Source: Leucobacter chromiireducens subsp. solipictus | GTDB lineage: Bacteria; Actinomycetota; Actinomycetes; Actinomycetales; Microbacteriaceae | NCBI RefSeq assembly: GCF_016758195.1 | Contig: NZ_QYAC01000005.1 | Span: 186,001 to 250,000 of the forward strand | Length of the DNA: 64,000 bases | Reading direction: 5' to 3' | Part shown: in pieces, positions 42,977 through 51,738 of the stretch | Numbering within the stretch: position 1 is the stretch's first letter | Layout of the letters: every line of letters starts with the position of its first letter | Program-made: the position numbers and the translations under genes | The notes under the pieces: generated by a model | Seen by the model: the letters and a program-made list of their open reading frames with translations, nothing else | The model's database searches: none | What the model was told of the DNA's origin: nothing

Positions 42977-44065
42977 ATGACGACTTCGCCCCAGGACCTC
43001 CCCGTTCCGAGCGAGGAACGCCGTGCCGCCGCCGCCCCGGACGCGCCGTCGCCCGACGCGGGCACGCCTGAGGCGCGTCGCCCGGAGCCGAACTCGCCGG
43101 ACGTGATTACCCCGGAGCAGGCGCGCTGGGTGCAGCAGCTGGTGCAGGCCTGCGGTGACGCGGTCGCCGAGGTGATCCAGGGCAAGCGTAGGGTCATCGA
43201 TCTAGTGTTCGCGAGCGCCCTGGCCGGCGGCCACGTGCTCCTCGAAGACGTGCCCGGCACGGGCAAGACGGCGCTGGCGCGCGCGCTCGCCGCAGTGATC
43301 CAGGGCACCTCCGCTCGCATCCAGTTCACGCCCGATCTGCTCCCGGGCGACGTGACCGGCATCTCCGTGTACGACCAGCGTGCGGGGGTGTTCGAGTTCC
43401 ATGCCGGGCCGGTCTTCGCGAACGTGGTGCTCGCCGACGAGATCAACCGGGCCAGCCCCAAAACGCAGTCCGCGCTGCTCGAGGTGATGGAGGAGGGCCG
43501 GGTCACCGTTGACGGGGTCTCACACGACGTCGGCAGCCCCTTCCTCGTGATCGCCACCCAGAACCCCGTCGAGCAGGCGGGCACCTATCGCCTCCCCGAA
43601 GCGCAGCTCGACCGTTTCATGATCAAGACGGCGATCGGCTACCCCGACGCGAGCGCCATGCTGCAGATTCTGCAGCAGCATCGGGGCACCCAGGAACCGG
43701 TGCCCGCCGTGGTGTCGACCGCGATGGTGGCGCAGGCACAGGCCTTCGTGAACCGGGTCTATGTGAGCCCGTTGGTCGCCGACTACGCGGTGCAACTCGT
43801 CGAGGGAACCCGGCGCGCGAGCGAGGTGCGCCTCGGGGCGAGCGTGCGAGGCGCGCTCGCGCTCGTGCGCATCGCGTCCGCGTGGGCGGCGAGCCAGGGG
43901 CGGCACTACGTCACACCGGACGATGTCCGTGATCTCGCGCTGCCCGCGCTCGCCCACCGGCTCGTGTTGGAGCCCGAGGCCGAATTCGACGGGGTGACCG
44001 CCGAGCAGGTCGTGGGCCAGGTGATCCTCGACACCCCCATTCCCCAGGAGAACGGCACGGCGTGA
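42977..44065 (+). CDS. MoxR family AAA+ ATPase
   Basis: A 362-residue chaperone-like ATPase. Walker A is E-D-V-P-G-T-G-K-T near residue 92, Walker B V-L-A-D-E-I-N near 150, then the arginine region with A-T-Q-N-P-V-E and a lid domain ending at about 350. MoxR proteins load or remodel partners, often DUF58/von Willebrand proteins encoded next door, as here. ATG at 42977 follows GAGGACAC; the frame upstream belongs to another gene. It overlaps the DUF58 gene by 4 nt. Confidence 0.92.
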   Translation: MTTSPQDLPVPSEERRAAAAPDAPSPDAGTPEARRPEPNSPDVITPEQARWVQQLVQACGDAVAEVIQGKRRVIDLVFASALAGGHVLLEDVPGTGKTALARALAAVIQGTSARIQFTPDLLPGDVTGISVYDQRAGVFEFHAGPVFANVVLADEINRASPKTQSALLEVMEEGRVTVDGVSHDVGSPFLVIATQNPVEQAGTYRLPEAQLDRFMIKTAIGYPDASAMLQILQQHRGTQEPVPAVVSTAMVAQAQAFVNRVYVSPLVADYAVQLVEGTRRASEVRLGASVRGALALVRIASAWAASQGRHYVTPDDVRDLALPALAHRLVLEPEAEFDGVTAEQVVGQVILDTPIPQENGTA

Positions 44066-45399
44066 CCGCGGTCCCCCCTCCCACACGCGGTAGCGAGACG
44101 ACTCGGACGGTCGCCCGCACCGAGACGCGTGCACCCAGCGTGCCGCGAAAGGTCCGGCTGCGGCACGTCTGGCGGCGGACCGCCCTGCGGCTGCGGCGGG
44201 CGTGGGGCCGCCTCACCCACGTCGTCACTCCGGCCGGGGGCTTCGTCGCGAGCGCCGCGGTGCTCGCGGCCGTGCTCGGGGCGAGCCTCGGCTGGATCGA
44301 GGCCTGGGCGGTCGCGGTCGCGGCGGCGCTCCTGCTGCTCGTGGCGCTGCCATTCCTGGTGGGCGGCCGAAACTACGCGATCCGGATCGCCGCGGACCGC
44401 CTGCGCGTCGTCGCCGGCGACGAGGTGCGACTCGCGGTGGAGATCACCCAGACCGCGGCACGGCCCAGCCTCCCCGCGCGCGCAGAACTGCCGGTGGGGC
44501 CCGCGCTGCGCGAGCTTGCGATCCCCGCGCTGGGCGCGGGCGGCCGCACGGAGTTGCCGCTCGCGGTGCCCGCACCGCACCGCGGGGTGATCACCGTGGG
44601 GCCGCTCACCGTCGCCCGGCGCGACCCCGTGGGGCTGCTCCGCAGAGAACTCACCTGGCCCGACCGCCACCTCGTGCACGTCCACCCGGTGACCACCGCA
44701 CTGCCCCCGAGCACGGCGGGGCTCGTCCGCGATCTGGAGGGCGATCCGAGCCGCCGGCTCACCGACGCCGACCTGTCCTTCCACGCGGTGCGGGAGTACG
44801 CTCACGGCGACGCGCGCCGGCACATCCACTGGCGGTCGACGGCAAAGACCGGGACACTCATGGTGCGCCAATACGAGGAATCCCAGACCGCGCGCACCGC
44901 CGTGCTGTTCGACGCCAATCGTGCCGAGTATCTGAGCGCCGACGCGTTTGAGCTCGGGGTCAGCGTCGCGGCCTCGATCGGGCTGCAGGCCGTGCGCGAG
45001 GGCCGGGAACGCTTTGTCGCCGCCCAGTGGGTCCCCGGGCGGGAGCGCTCGGCGATTGACGGGCTCGAGGAACTCCCCTCCCGCACCCCGACCCAGCTGC
45101 TCGACGCCTGGGCGCGCCTCACCCCGACGGACCAGGCCGCCCCGGTGGAACGGATCGCGCGCGGGCTCGCCGAATCGCGGCGGCCGCTCTCCCTCGTGGC
45201 GGTCGTGACCGGTTCGCGCGTGGACGCCGGGCGACTGCGCCGGATCGCGGCCGTGTTCCCACCGGACGTCGCCGTGTTGATCGTGCGCTGCGAGCCCCTG
45301 GCGGATCCCGTGGCGCATCGCGGTGAGGCTGGTGCCGTGCTGACGGTTGGCGCGCTCGGGGACCTGCCGCAGCTGCTGCTGCGTCGAGGTGCCGCGTGA
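44062..45399 (+). CDS. DUF58 domain protein
   Basis: A 445-residue protein with two transmembrane helices near residues 60-105, then a DUF58 domain whose hallmark is F-H-A-V-R-E-Y-A-H-G-D-A-R-R-H-I-H-W (about 247-264) followed by T-L-M-V-R-Q-Y-E-E-S. DUF58 proteins are the standard partners of MoxR ATPases. GTG start; the GTGA overlap with moxR and the 4-nt overlap with the next gene indicate translational coupling. Confidence 0.9.
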   Translation: MTAVPPPTRGSETTRTVARTETRAPSVPRKVRLRHVWRRTALRLRRAWGRLTHVVTPAGGFVASAAVLAAVLGASLGWIEAWAVAVAAALLLLVALPFLVGGRNYAIRIAADRLRVVAGDEVRLAVEITQTAARPSLPARAELPVGPALRELAIPALGAGGRTELPLAVPAPHRGVITVGPLTVARRDPVGLLRRELTWPDRHLVHVHPVTTALPPSTAGLVRDLEGDPSRRLTDADLSFHAVREYAHGDARRHIHWRSTAKTGTLMVRQYEESQTARTAVLFDANRAEYLSADAFELGVSVAASIGLQAVREGRERFVAAQWVPGRERSAIDGLEELPSRTPTQLLDAWARLTPTDQAAPVERIARGLAESRRPLSLVAVVTGSRVDAGRLRRIAAVFPPDVAVLIVRCEPLADPVAHRGEAGAVLTVGALGDLPQLLLRRGAA

Positions 45400-47813
45400 G
45401 CGGGCGGCGGACCCCGGCGCCGGGCACCCCGCACGCGGCCGCGGTGTGGGGCCTTGTGGTCGCCCTGGCGGCGCTCACCGGTGCGGCCGCGTGGCCCATC
45501 TATCAGACCCCTCGGGTGTGGGTGCTCGTGGGTATCGCCGCGGCGACGGCGGGCGGGATTGTCTGGGCCGGGCTGCGGTGGCGCTGGGGCGCGACCGCCG
45601 CTGCCGCGCTGCTGCTTGGTTTCGTGGCGCTGCTCGTGCCGCTCGCGGTGCCGGACGCGTTGGGCGCTGACCCGCAGCGCCTGCTCCGCGGACTCGGGGA
45701 CGGGCTCGGCGCGGTCGCACTCGGCTGGAAACAGATCCTCACCCTCACCCTCCCGCTCGGCGAGTACCAGGCGGTCCTGGTCCCACTGCTCGTCACCGTG
45801 TATCTCGCGGCCGCCGCGGCCGTGTGGCTCGCGCTCCGCTCCGCGCGGAGTGCGGTGTGGGCCGCCTTTCCGGCGCTCGGGGGCGTCGCCTTCGGGACGC
45901 TCCTCGGCCCCGCGGAACTCAGCGAGCCGCTCACGTTCGGCCCGGCGACCATCGCGGCCCCGCGGGAGCTCGCGCTGTGGGGTGCCGCCGGACTGCTCAT
46001 CGCGCTCTGGATCGGCTGGACCTCCGGGGCCGCGCGCCGCGCCGCGCTGCGGCTCGGTCGTGGTCCCGGATCCCGCTCGCGCGGGCTGCGCCGCGGGGCT
46101 GTGGGGGCCGGGATCGTGCTCGTCGCGCTCGCCGCGGGCGCGGCCGTCGCACCCGCGCTCGCGACGTCCCCCCGGGTGGTGCCGCGCGATCGGATTGACC
46201 CCGTGATCGTCGTGCGCGAGCAGACGAGCCCGCTCGCGAGCTATCGGCTCTCGAAACGGGATGCCGCGCTGACCGCGCCGCTGTTCCGCGTCGCGAGCGA
46301 GGGACCGCTCCCGAGCCGACTGCGGCTCGCCGTGCTCGACCACTTCGACGGGGTCGATCTCACCCCCACGGCCGGGGCGGGGAGTTTCACGCGATTCCCG
46401 AGCGGGGTCCCGGCGCCGGAGCCGAGTCAGGTCGAGGTGGCAATCGATTCCGGGTACCGCGGAATCTGGGTGCCGCTCGGCTCGGGGCTCGGTGCGCCCC
46501 CCGAGTTCGGGGGACCGCGCGCCGCCGAACTGAGCGACGCGTTCTACCTCGACCGTGACACCGGGGCAGGGATCGCCGTGCCGACCGCGGCGGGACTGCG
46601 CGCGGGGGACACCTACGTGGCGGAGCTGAGCGCCGCAGCGGATCCGTCGCTCGGGGAGCGCCCGGCTGCCGACGCCCCCCGCATCGACCTCGCGAGCCAC
46701 CCGCAACTCGACCGGTGGCTCCGCGCCCAGCAGCTTCCGGCGAGCGGGCAGGGGCTTCGAGACGGCATCGAACGGCTGCGGGATCGCGGGTATCTCAGCC
46801 ACGCGCTCAGCGACGACACGAACCGGGAGTGGCTGGACCGCCTCGCCGCGGAATCCGGCACGCGCTTCGTGGCGAGCGCGGGCGGCCACTCCACCGCGCG
46901 CGTCGAGGAGCTCTTCGCGCAGCTCAACGAGCAAGAAGAAACGGCGGGCGCAACGGCGAACGCGGAGGCCCTCGTGGCCGGCGTGGGCGACGACGAGCAG
47001 TTCGCGGCGGCGGCGATGCTGCTCGCCCAAGCGATGGGGTTCGACGCGCGCGTCGTCCTGGGGGTGCGGATCGGGGGCGAGGGCGTGCCCGGGGTGCCGG
47101 CGTGCACCGACACCTGCGCGGGGGAGCACCTTGCCGCCTGGATCGAGGCGCGCGGTGCCGACGGGGTGTGGGCGCCCCTGGATGTCACGCCGCAGGTGGT
47201 GGTACCGCCCCGATCCCTGGACACGGGCGAACGGCTGCCCGAATTCCCGACCGTGCCGGAGGAACGCGACGCACCAGAACGAGACCCCGAGTTTGGTGCG
47301 GGGCTCGGGGACGTGGCGCCGCAGCAGCCCGGAAGCGATCGCCGCGACGCGGCCGCAGCGCCCGTGCTGCGTTGGGTCAGCTGGGGAGCCGCGGCGCTCC
47401 TGCTCACCGCCCTCGCGGTGCTCTTTGTCCCCGCGGTGAAGTGGGCGCGGCGACGGTCCCGACGGCGCGCGCCGACGCCCGAGACACGCGTGCTCGGTGC
47501 GTGGGAGGAGTTCCTCGATGCGCACGTTGACGCGGGGACCCCGGCGCTGCGCGAGGCCGCGCGGGCACCGGGCGCGCGCAGCCGTCGCGATCTGGCCCGG
47601 GCGCTCCCCGGGGGCCCGCCGATCGCGGACGCGGTCGATCGCGCCGTCTTCGCCCCGACGGCCCCGAGCGCGGCGGAGGCCGAGGACGTCTGGGGTGCGG
47701 TAGGCGCGGAAACGGCGCGGATTCGCTCGGAGCAGTCCCGCTGGGAGCGGCTGCGGGCGCGGTTCACGCTCGCCTCGTTCGGGGTGGGCGGGTCACGAGG
47801 AGGACGGCGATGA
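45396..47813 (+). CDS. TgpA-like transglutaminase-fold membrane protein, catalytic Cys replaced
   Basis: 805 residues. About seven N-terminal transmembrane helices (to about residue 265), an extracytoplasmic transglutaminase-like domain (about 430-605), one more helix near 655-675, then a cytoplasmic tail. In papain-like transglutaminases the motif is G-D-C-x-x-F-A. Here it is G-D-D-E-Q-F-A with Asp533 in the Cys position. The His (H578) and Asp (D596) counterparts appear in place. So it is probably a non-catalytic, binding version. It overlaps both neighbours by 4 nt. Confidence 0.85.
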   Translation: MSGRRTPAPGTPHAAAVWGLVVALAALTGAAAWPIYQTPRVWVLVGIAAATAGGIVWAGLRWRWGATAAAALLLGFVALLVPLAVPDALGADPQRLLRGLGDGLGAVALGWKQILTLTLPLGEYQAVLVPLLVTVYLAAAAAVWLALRSARSAVWAAFPALGGVAFGTLLGPAELSEPLTFGPATIAAPRELALWGAAGLLIALWIGWTSGAARRAALRLGRGPGSRSRGLRRGAVGAGIVLVALAAGAAVAPALATSPRVVPRDRIDPVIVVREQTSPLASYRLSKRDAALTAPLFRVASEGPLPSRLRLAVLDHFDGVDLTPTAGAGSFTRFPSGVPAPEPSQVEVAIDSGYRGIWVPLGSGLGAPPEFGGPRAAELSDAFYLDRDTGAGIAVPTAAGLRAGDTYVAELSAAADPSLGERPAADAPRIDLASHPQLDRWLRAQQLPASGQGLRDGIERLRDRGYLSHALSDDTNREWLDRLAAESGTRFVASAGGHSTARVEELFAQLNEQEETAGATANAEALVAGVGDDEQFAAAAMLLAQAMGFDARVVLGVRIGGEGVPGVPACTDTCAGEHLAAWIEARGADGVWAPLDVTPQVVVPPRSLDTGERLPEFPTVPEERDAPERDPEFGAGLGDVAPQQPGSDRRDAAAAPVLRWVSWGAAALLLTALAVLFVPAVKWARRRSRRRAPTPETRVLGAWEEFLDAHVDAGTPALREAARAPGARSRRDLARALPGGPPIADAVDRAVFAPTAPSAAEAEDVWGAVGAETARIRSEQSRWERLRARFTLASFGVGGSRGGRR

Positions 47814-48238
47814 CGAGTCACGATCCCGCACCGCACCGCACGGACTCTGCCGCGAGTTCCTCGCCCGCCCCGCCGGTGCCGGAACCGAGCGACGAGCGCT
47901 CCGCCCAGGATCTCGCGGCCCTCATGTTCAAGCCGCCGCTCGACCCGGTGCGGCGGATCCCGCGCGCCCCGGGACCGACCCTCGCCCGGCCGCGCCCCGG
48001 GCTCGCGCCGCAATTGCCGCATGTTTACGGCGCGCGGCCCCTGCCGGTGCCCGATGCCGCGCCGGTCGCGAGCGCCGGACCGCCCCTGGCCGCCGGGCCC
48101 GAGCGCACAGCCCAGCGCTCGATGGCGCGACAGAACCGCCGCTTCCGGTGGCTGGCCCTCGGCGGCGGTGCTGCGGTGCTCGTGACCGTCGCGGGTGGTT
48201 TCTGGATGCTGGGGCGGCTCGCAGCGGCCTGGCTCTAG
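47810..48238 (+). CDS. Small Pro/Ala-rich single-pass membrane protein
   Basis: 142 residues, no family recognised. A disordered Pro/Ala/Arg-rich region (about 1-110) with R-S-M-A-R-Q-N-R-R-F-R-W precedes one transmembrane helix at the C-terminus. ATGA overlap with the TgpA-like gene shows that it belongs to the operon. The disordered cytoplasmic part could be a kinase substrate (inference). Confidence 0.75.
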   Translation: MTSHDPAPHRTDSAASSSPAPPVPEPSDERSAQDLAALMFKPPLDPVRRIPRAPGPTLARPRPGLAPQLPHVYGARPLPVPDAAPVASAGPPLAAGPERTAQRSMARQNRRFRWLALGGGAAVLVTVAGGFWMLGRLAAAWL

Positions 48239-48343
48239 TGGCAGCATGCCCGGGGCCGCGTAGAATATGAGGAGGCGAAACCGGAGTTATTCGCCACAGG
48301 TGGAGCTTCGGGCAGCCGAACAACATGGAATGGTGGTACACCC

Positions 48344-50029
48344 GTGAACCTCGATCTCAGCAGTGGAGGATTCGCCATCGTCGGGGCGATCCTTGGCATC
48401 TGGGGGCTCGTCGCGTTCGTGTTCTACCTGTGGTACCTGTGGGCGTTGTCCAAGCTGTTCCCGTACCTGGGGCTGCCAAGCAGCCACGGCTGGATCCCGG
48501 TGTGGAACCAGTGGCAACTCATCAACCGGGCGGGGCTCCCGGGATGGGTCGTGCTCCTGGCGGTGGTACCCGGGCTCGTCGTCGTCGGGATCGTGTTCAG
48601 CATCATGGCGGTGCACCGGCTCAACAAGGAGTTCGGGAAGGACGTCTCGTACACCGTGCTGGGCGCGTTCCTGCCGCCGATCTGGGCGATGTTGCTCGCG
48701 AGCCACATCTCCGACGGGATGTACGCGGGGGCGAGCGTCTACACGGGAGAAACGGCGTTCCCGCCGTTGTCACCCCAGCGCTCCGCGTCGGCCTGGCCCG
48801 AACCCGTGGCGCCGGGCGAACCGCGGCAGGCTGCGCCCGCAACGCCGGCCGCACCTCCCGAGAATCCGGCCTGGCGGGGCTTGCCGCCGGTGCCGCCCGG
48901 AGCGCTCTCGGGTGCGCCGTCCGCGCCAGCCGCGCCAGTGGCACCCCCGACGCCAGCGGCACCGCCTGCGCCAGCCCACGCCCCGGCGCAGGGAGGAGAA
49001 CAGCCGTCGGTGCCGGCCGATGCCCCGGCACCGCGAGACCCGCACGAGCTCAACGACTGGGGCTTCAGCCGAACGACCGAGGGAAACTTCGAGCGTCTCG
49101 CGGCCGAGGAAATCGGCGAGCGGCACGCTCAGCCGCTCGGTGCCCCTCGCCCGGCTGAGCCGTTTGCATGGCCCGGCGACACGGGCGACCCGCGACGGGA
49201 CTCCGCCGCGGACTCGGCCGCGGCGTACGCCGCGCTCCCGAGCGCGGGCCCGAGCGAAGCGCCGGGCGGGCGTGTCTCGGAGCCGGCGCGCGTCGAGGTC
49301 GCGGAGCCGCAGAGTGAAGTATCCGCTGCCCCGCCGTCCGCCCCCGAACCGCCAGAGCGCGCGACCCCGTCGGTGCCCGAGGCGGAGACCCCCTCGATCT
49401 TCGACCTCGATCCGGTGGCCCCGGATACCGCCGCACGTCGGGATCAGGTATCGCAGGATCCGGTGCCGCAGGATCCGGCCTCGGGTCCGGCCTCGGGTCC
49501 GGCCTCGGGTCCGGCTCACACGGACGTCCCGGCACCGGATTCCGCCCCGGCTCCTGTCGCGGCCGCCGCGCCGCCGGTCCCCGCGGCATCGGCTCGCGCA
49601 TCCGTCCCATCCCGACCCGACGACGCGCACACCCGCGCGCTCGAACTCGACGGGGACGCACTCGACGATCGCACCGTCGTGGTATCCGCTCCGATCCGGT
49701 GGGGCCTTGAACTCCCGGGCGGCGACATCCTTGAACTGCTCGGTGATGACCTGATCGTGGGACGAAAGCCAGAACGAATGGCGGGAGCGGATGTGCTCGC
49801 CCTGCCCGATCCCACGCGCACCGTCTCCAAGTCGCACGCGCGGTTGCGCTTCGACGGCGAGGCGTGGACCGTGGAAGACCTGCACTCCACGAACGGGCTG
49901 TCCGCGGTGGACGCGGCCGACAGTCTCACCCCGCTCGCACCGGGACACATCCACCCGATTCCTGAGCGCATGGTGCTCGGCACCCTGGAGGTCCGGGTGC
50001 GGCCGCTCGAGCGCGGCGAACTGCTCTAG
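48344..50029 (+). CDS. DUF5684-type membrane protein with C-terminal FHA domain
   Basis: 561 residues. The N-terminal ~130 residues hold three to four transmembrane helices (G-W-I-P-V-W-N-Q-W near residue 50), matching the DUF5684 pattern. A long Pro/Ala/Glu-rich linker follows (about 140-440), and then an FHA domain (about 450-555) with G-R-K-P-E, R-T-V-S-K-S-H-A-R-L and D-L-H-S-T-N-G. The Arg/Ser/His/Asn residues that read phosphothreonine are intact. It is probably the reader of the kinase at the start of the cluster. The GTG start is 105 nt after the previous gene. Confidence 0.85.
   Translation: MNLDLSSGGFAIVGAILGIWGLVAFVFYLWYLWALSKLFPYLGLPSSHGWIPVWNQWQLINRAGLPGWVVLLAVVPGLVVVGIVFSIMAVHRLNKEFGKDVSYTVLGAFLPPIWAMLLASHISDGMYAGASVYTGETAFPPLSPQRSASAWPEPVAPGEPRQAAPATPAAPPENPAWRGLPPVPPGALSGAPSAPAAPVAPPTPAAPPAPAHAPAQGGEQPSVPADAPAPRDPHELNDWGFSRTTEGNFERLAAEEIGERHAQPLGAPRPAEPFAWPGDTGDPRRDSAADSAAAYAALPSAGPSEAPGGRVSEPARVEVAEPQSEVSAAPPSAPEPPERATPSVPEAETPSIFDLDPVAPDTAARRDQVSQDPVPQDPASGPASGPASGPAHTDVPAPDSAPAPVAAAAPPVPAASARASVPSRPDDAHTRALELDGDALDDRTVVVSAPIRWGLELPGGDILELLGDDLIVGRKPERMAGADVLALPDPTRTVSKSHARLRFDGEAWTVEDLHSTNGLSAVDAADSLTPLAPGHIHPIPERMVLGTLEVRVRPLERGELL
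49474..49509 (+). repeat. 12-bp coding tandem repeat in the FHA-protein linker
   Basis: Three units of TCCGGCCTCGGG (plus a partial fourth) encode S-G-P-A repeats. Confidence 0.8.
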
Positions 50030-50067
50030 CGGTGCCGCGCAGCCGGGCTTCGCGATATCGCTCGGAG

Positions 50068-50115
50068 CGAAGCTGAGTGCACACCCGGCAAATCGGCTGC
50101 CCACACTCAGCTTCG
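50068..50115 (+). terminator. Inverted repeat after the FHA-protein gene
   Basis: 12-bp arms, CGAAGCTGAGTG (50068-50079) with 50104-50115, separated by 24 nt. No T tract; terminator function is plausible only. Confidence 0.45.
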
Positions 50116-50174
50116 AGCGCGTAGGGTGAGGCCTGTTGGCGTGGTACCGTTCCGCGTCGGGGAGGGGCGTTCGA

Positions 50175-50867
50175 GTGAAGGTCATCAGCTACAACCTGCG
50201 GAAGAACCGCGCGGTCACCGAGATCGCCGCGCTCGCCGAGGATCACGAGATCGACGTGTTGTGTCTGCAGGAGGCTGAGGCCGTGGCGCTCCCCGCCGAG
50301 CTCGGCGAGCTGAGCCTGGTGCACGCGACGGAACGGAACCGGCTTGGACTCGCGATGTACGTCCGCGCCGATCGCTTCGTGACCCGGTCGGCGCACACGT
50401 TCCAGCTCAAGAAGTCGCTGCACGACCGCCTGCTTGCCCCCGCCCACGAGCGGCTGCTGGGTGCCCGGCTGCACGATCGGCACACGAGTCGGGATCTCGT
50501 CGTGGCCTCCTTCCACGCGGCGCCGCTCACCGCCCTGAACTCGCTGCGACGGCACCAGATCCACGCGGCGCTCGGCGAACTGCGCGCCCTCGGGCCGGGG
50601 CTGCCCGCGCTCATGGTGGGCGACTACAACTATCCGGTATTCAAGGGGCGGCTCGACACCGAGATGCGCGATCACGGCTACGAGCTCAGCCTGAGCGACA
50701 AGCGCACCTACACGCGGTACAAGATGTTCCGCGGACACTTCGACTTCGCCACGTCGATGGGGATGGACATTGCAAGCGTGTCCACGCTGGGTCGAGGGCT
50801 CTCGGACCACCTCCCGATCCTGATCTCGGCCGGCCTCAGCGCCGAACGCCTCCCGGTCGCCGCCTAA
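50175..50867 (+). CDS. Endonuclease/exonuclease/phosphatase family protein
   Basis: A 230-residue DNase I-like fold phosphoesterase. The core motifs are S-Y-N-L-R at the start, L-Q-E-A (metal Glu), G-D-Y-N-Y-P (Asp/Asn) and S-D-H-L-P-I near the C-terminus. Substrate cannot be told: DNA, phosphoinositide-like lipids or nucleotides are possible. GTG at 50175 has a GGGAGGGG ribosome-binding site; an earlier ATG at 50136 lacks support. The gene ends next to the repeat array. Confidence 0.85.
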   Translation: MKVISYNLRKNRAVTEIAALAEDHEIDVLCLQEAEAVALPAELGELSLVHATERNRLGLAMYVRADRFVTRSAHTFQLKKSLHDRLLAPAHERLLGARLHDRHTSRDLVVASFHAAPLTALNSLRRHQIHAALGELRALGPGLPALMVGDYNYPVFKGRLDTEMRDHGYELSLSDKRTYTRYKMFRGHFDFATSMGMDIASVSTLGRGLSDHLPILISAGLSAERLPVAA

Positions 50868-51738
50868 CACCCCGCGCCACGGTTCCCCCCGCGGTCGCCC
50901 GACCGCGTCACCCAAAACCTCGGAGATCCTGCGCCCAAGTCCGATTTCGGGAGGAAATCTCCGAGGTTTTCGTGAATCTCCTGCGCAATGGACGGGGTGC
51001 GAGCGCCCCGCGCGCGCCCGCACCCCTGCGCACGCCCCGCGCCAATCGTTTGGGCCCGGTTCCCCCTGCAGCCACCCGACCGCGTCACCCAAAACCCCGG
51101 AGATCCTGCGCCCAAGTCCGATTTCGGGAAAGAATCTCCGAGGTTTTCGTGAATCTCCTGCGCATTGAACGGTGGGCGAGTGCGCCGGGCGAACACGCCG
51201 GGCGCCGGGCGAACGGGGCGAACCACGCGAGCACGCCGTGCCGGGCACCCCGCCCTCGGTGATCGACCCTCACGCCCGCGTCCGAGCACCCCTTCTCACG
51301 CCCCGCGCCAATCGCCCGGCCGCGTCAGAGGTTTGGTCGGGATCCTTCCCTGCAGTCACCCGGCCGCGTCACTCAAAACCCCGGAGATCCTGCGTCCAAG
51401 TCCGATTTCGGGAAAAAATCTCCGAGGTTTTCGTGAATCTCCTGCGGGTTGAGCGGTGGGCGAGCGCGCTGCGCGCGCCCGCACCCCTTCTCACGCCCCG
51501 CGCCAATCGCCCGGCCCGGTTCGCCCTGCAGTCGCCCGGCCGCGTCACCCAAAACCTCGGAGATCCTGCGCCCAAGTCCGGTTTCGGGAAAAAATCTCCG
51601 AGGTTTTCGTGAATCTCCTGCGGGTTGAGCGGTAGGCAGGCGCGCGGACTGGGGCGCACGCGCGGGGGCGAACGGGGTGAGCTGTGGCTGCGTCACCGCG
51701 ACACCCACAGCTCACCCTTCGCGGGGCGTGTGCGCCCG
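50868..51738. repeat. Gene-free Family B repeat array (four tandem units)
   Basis: Four units, with cores starting at about 50914, 51091, 51375 and 51551. Spacing is 177, 284 and 176 nt; the second unit carries an extra ~107 nt (about 51181-51290). Each core is AAAACCTCGGAGAT...ATCTCCGAGGTTTT (14-bp arms) followed by CGTGAATCTCCTGCG. The ~100 nt between cores is also repeated. It lies between convergent genes. No gene is credible here: small frames exist but keep sequence at all codon positions. Confidence 0.85.

Noticed and set aside
50880..51640. CRISPR array
   Set aside because: Repeat units are ~177 nt with repeated spacers, only four copies, no cas genes.
50914..51708. Small ORFs in the repeat array with repeated E-I-H-E-N-L-G-D peptides
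   Set aside because: The repeats keep identity at all codon positions and pair as hairpins; the peptides reflect repeat DNA, not selection on protein.
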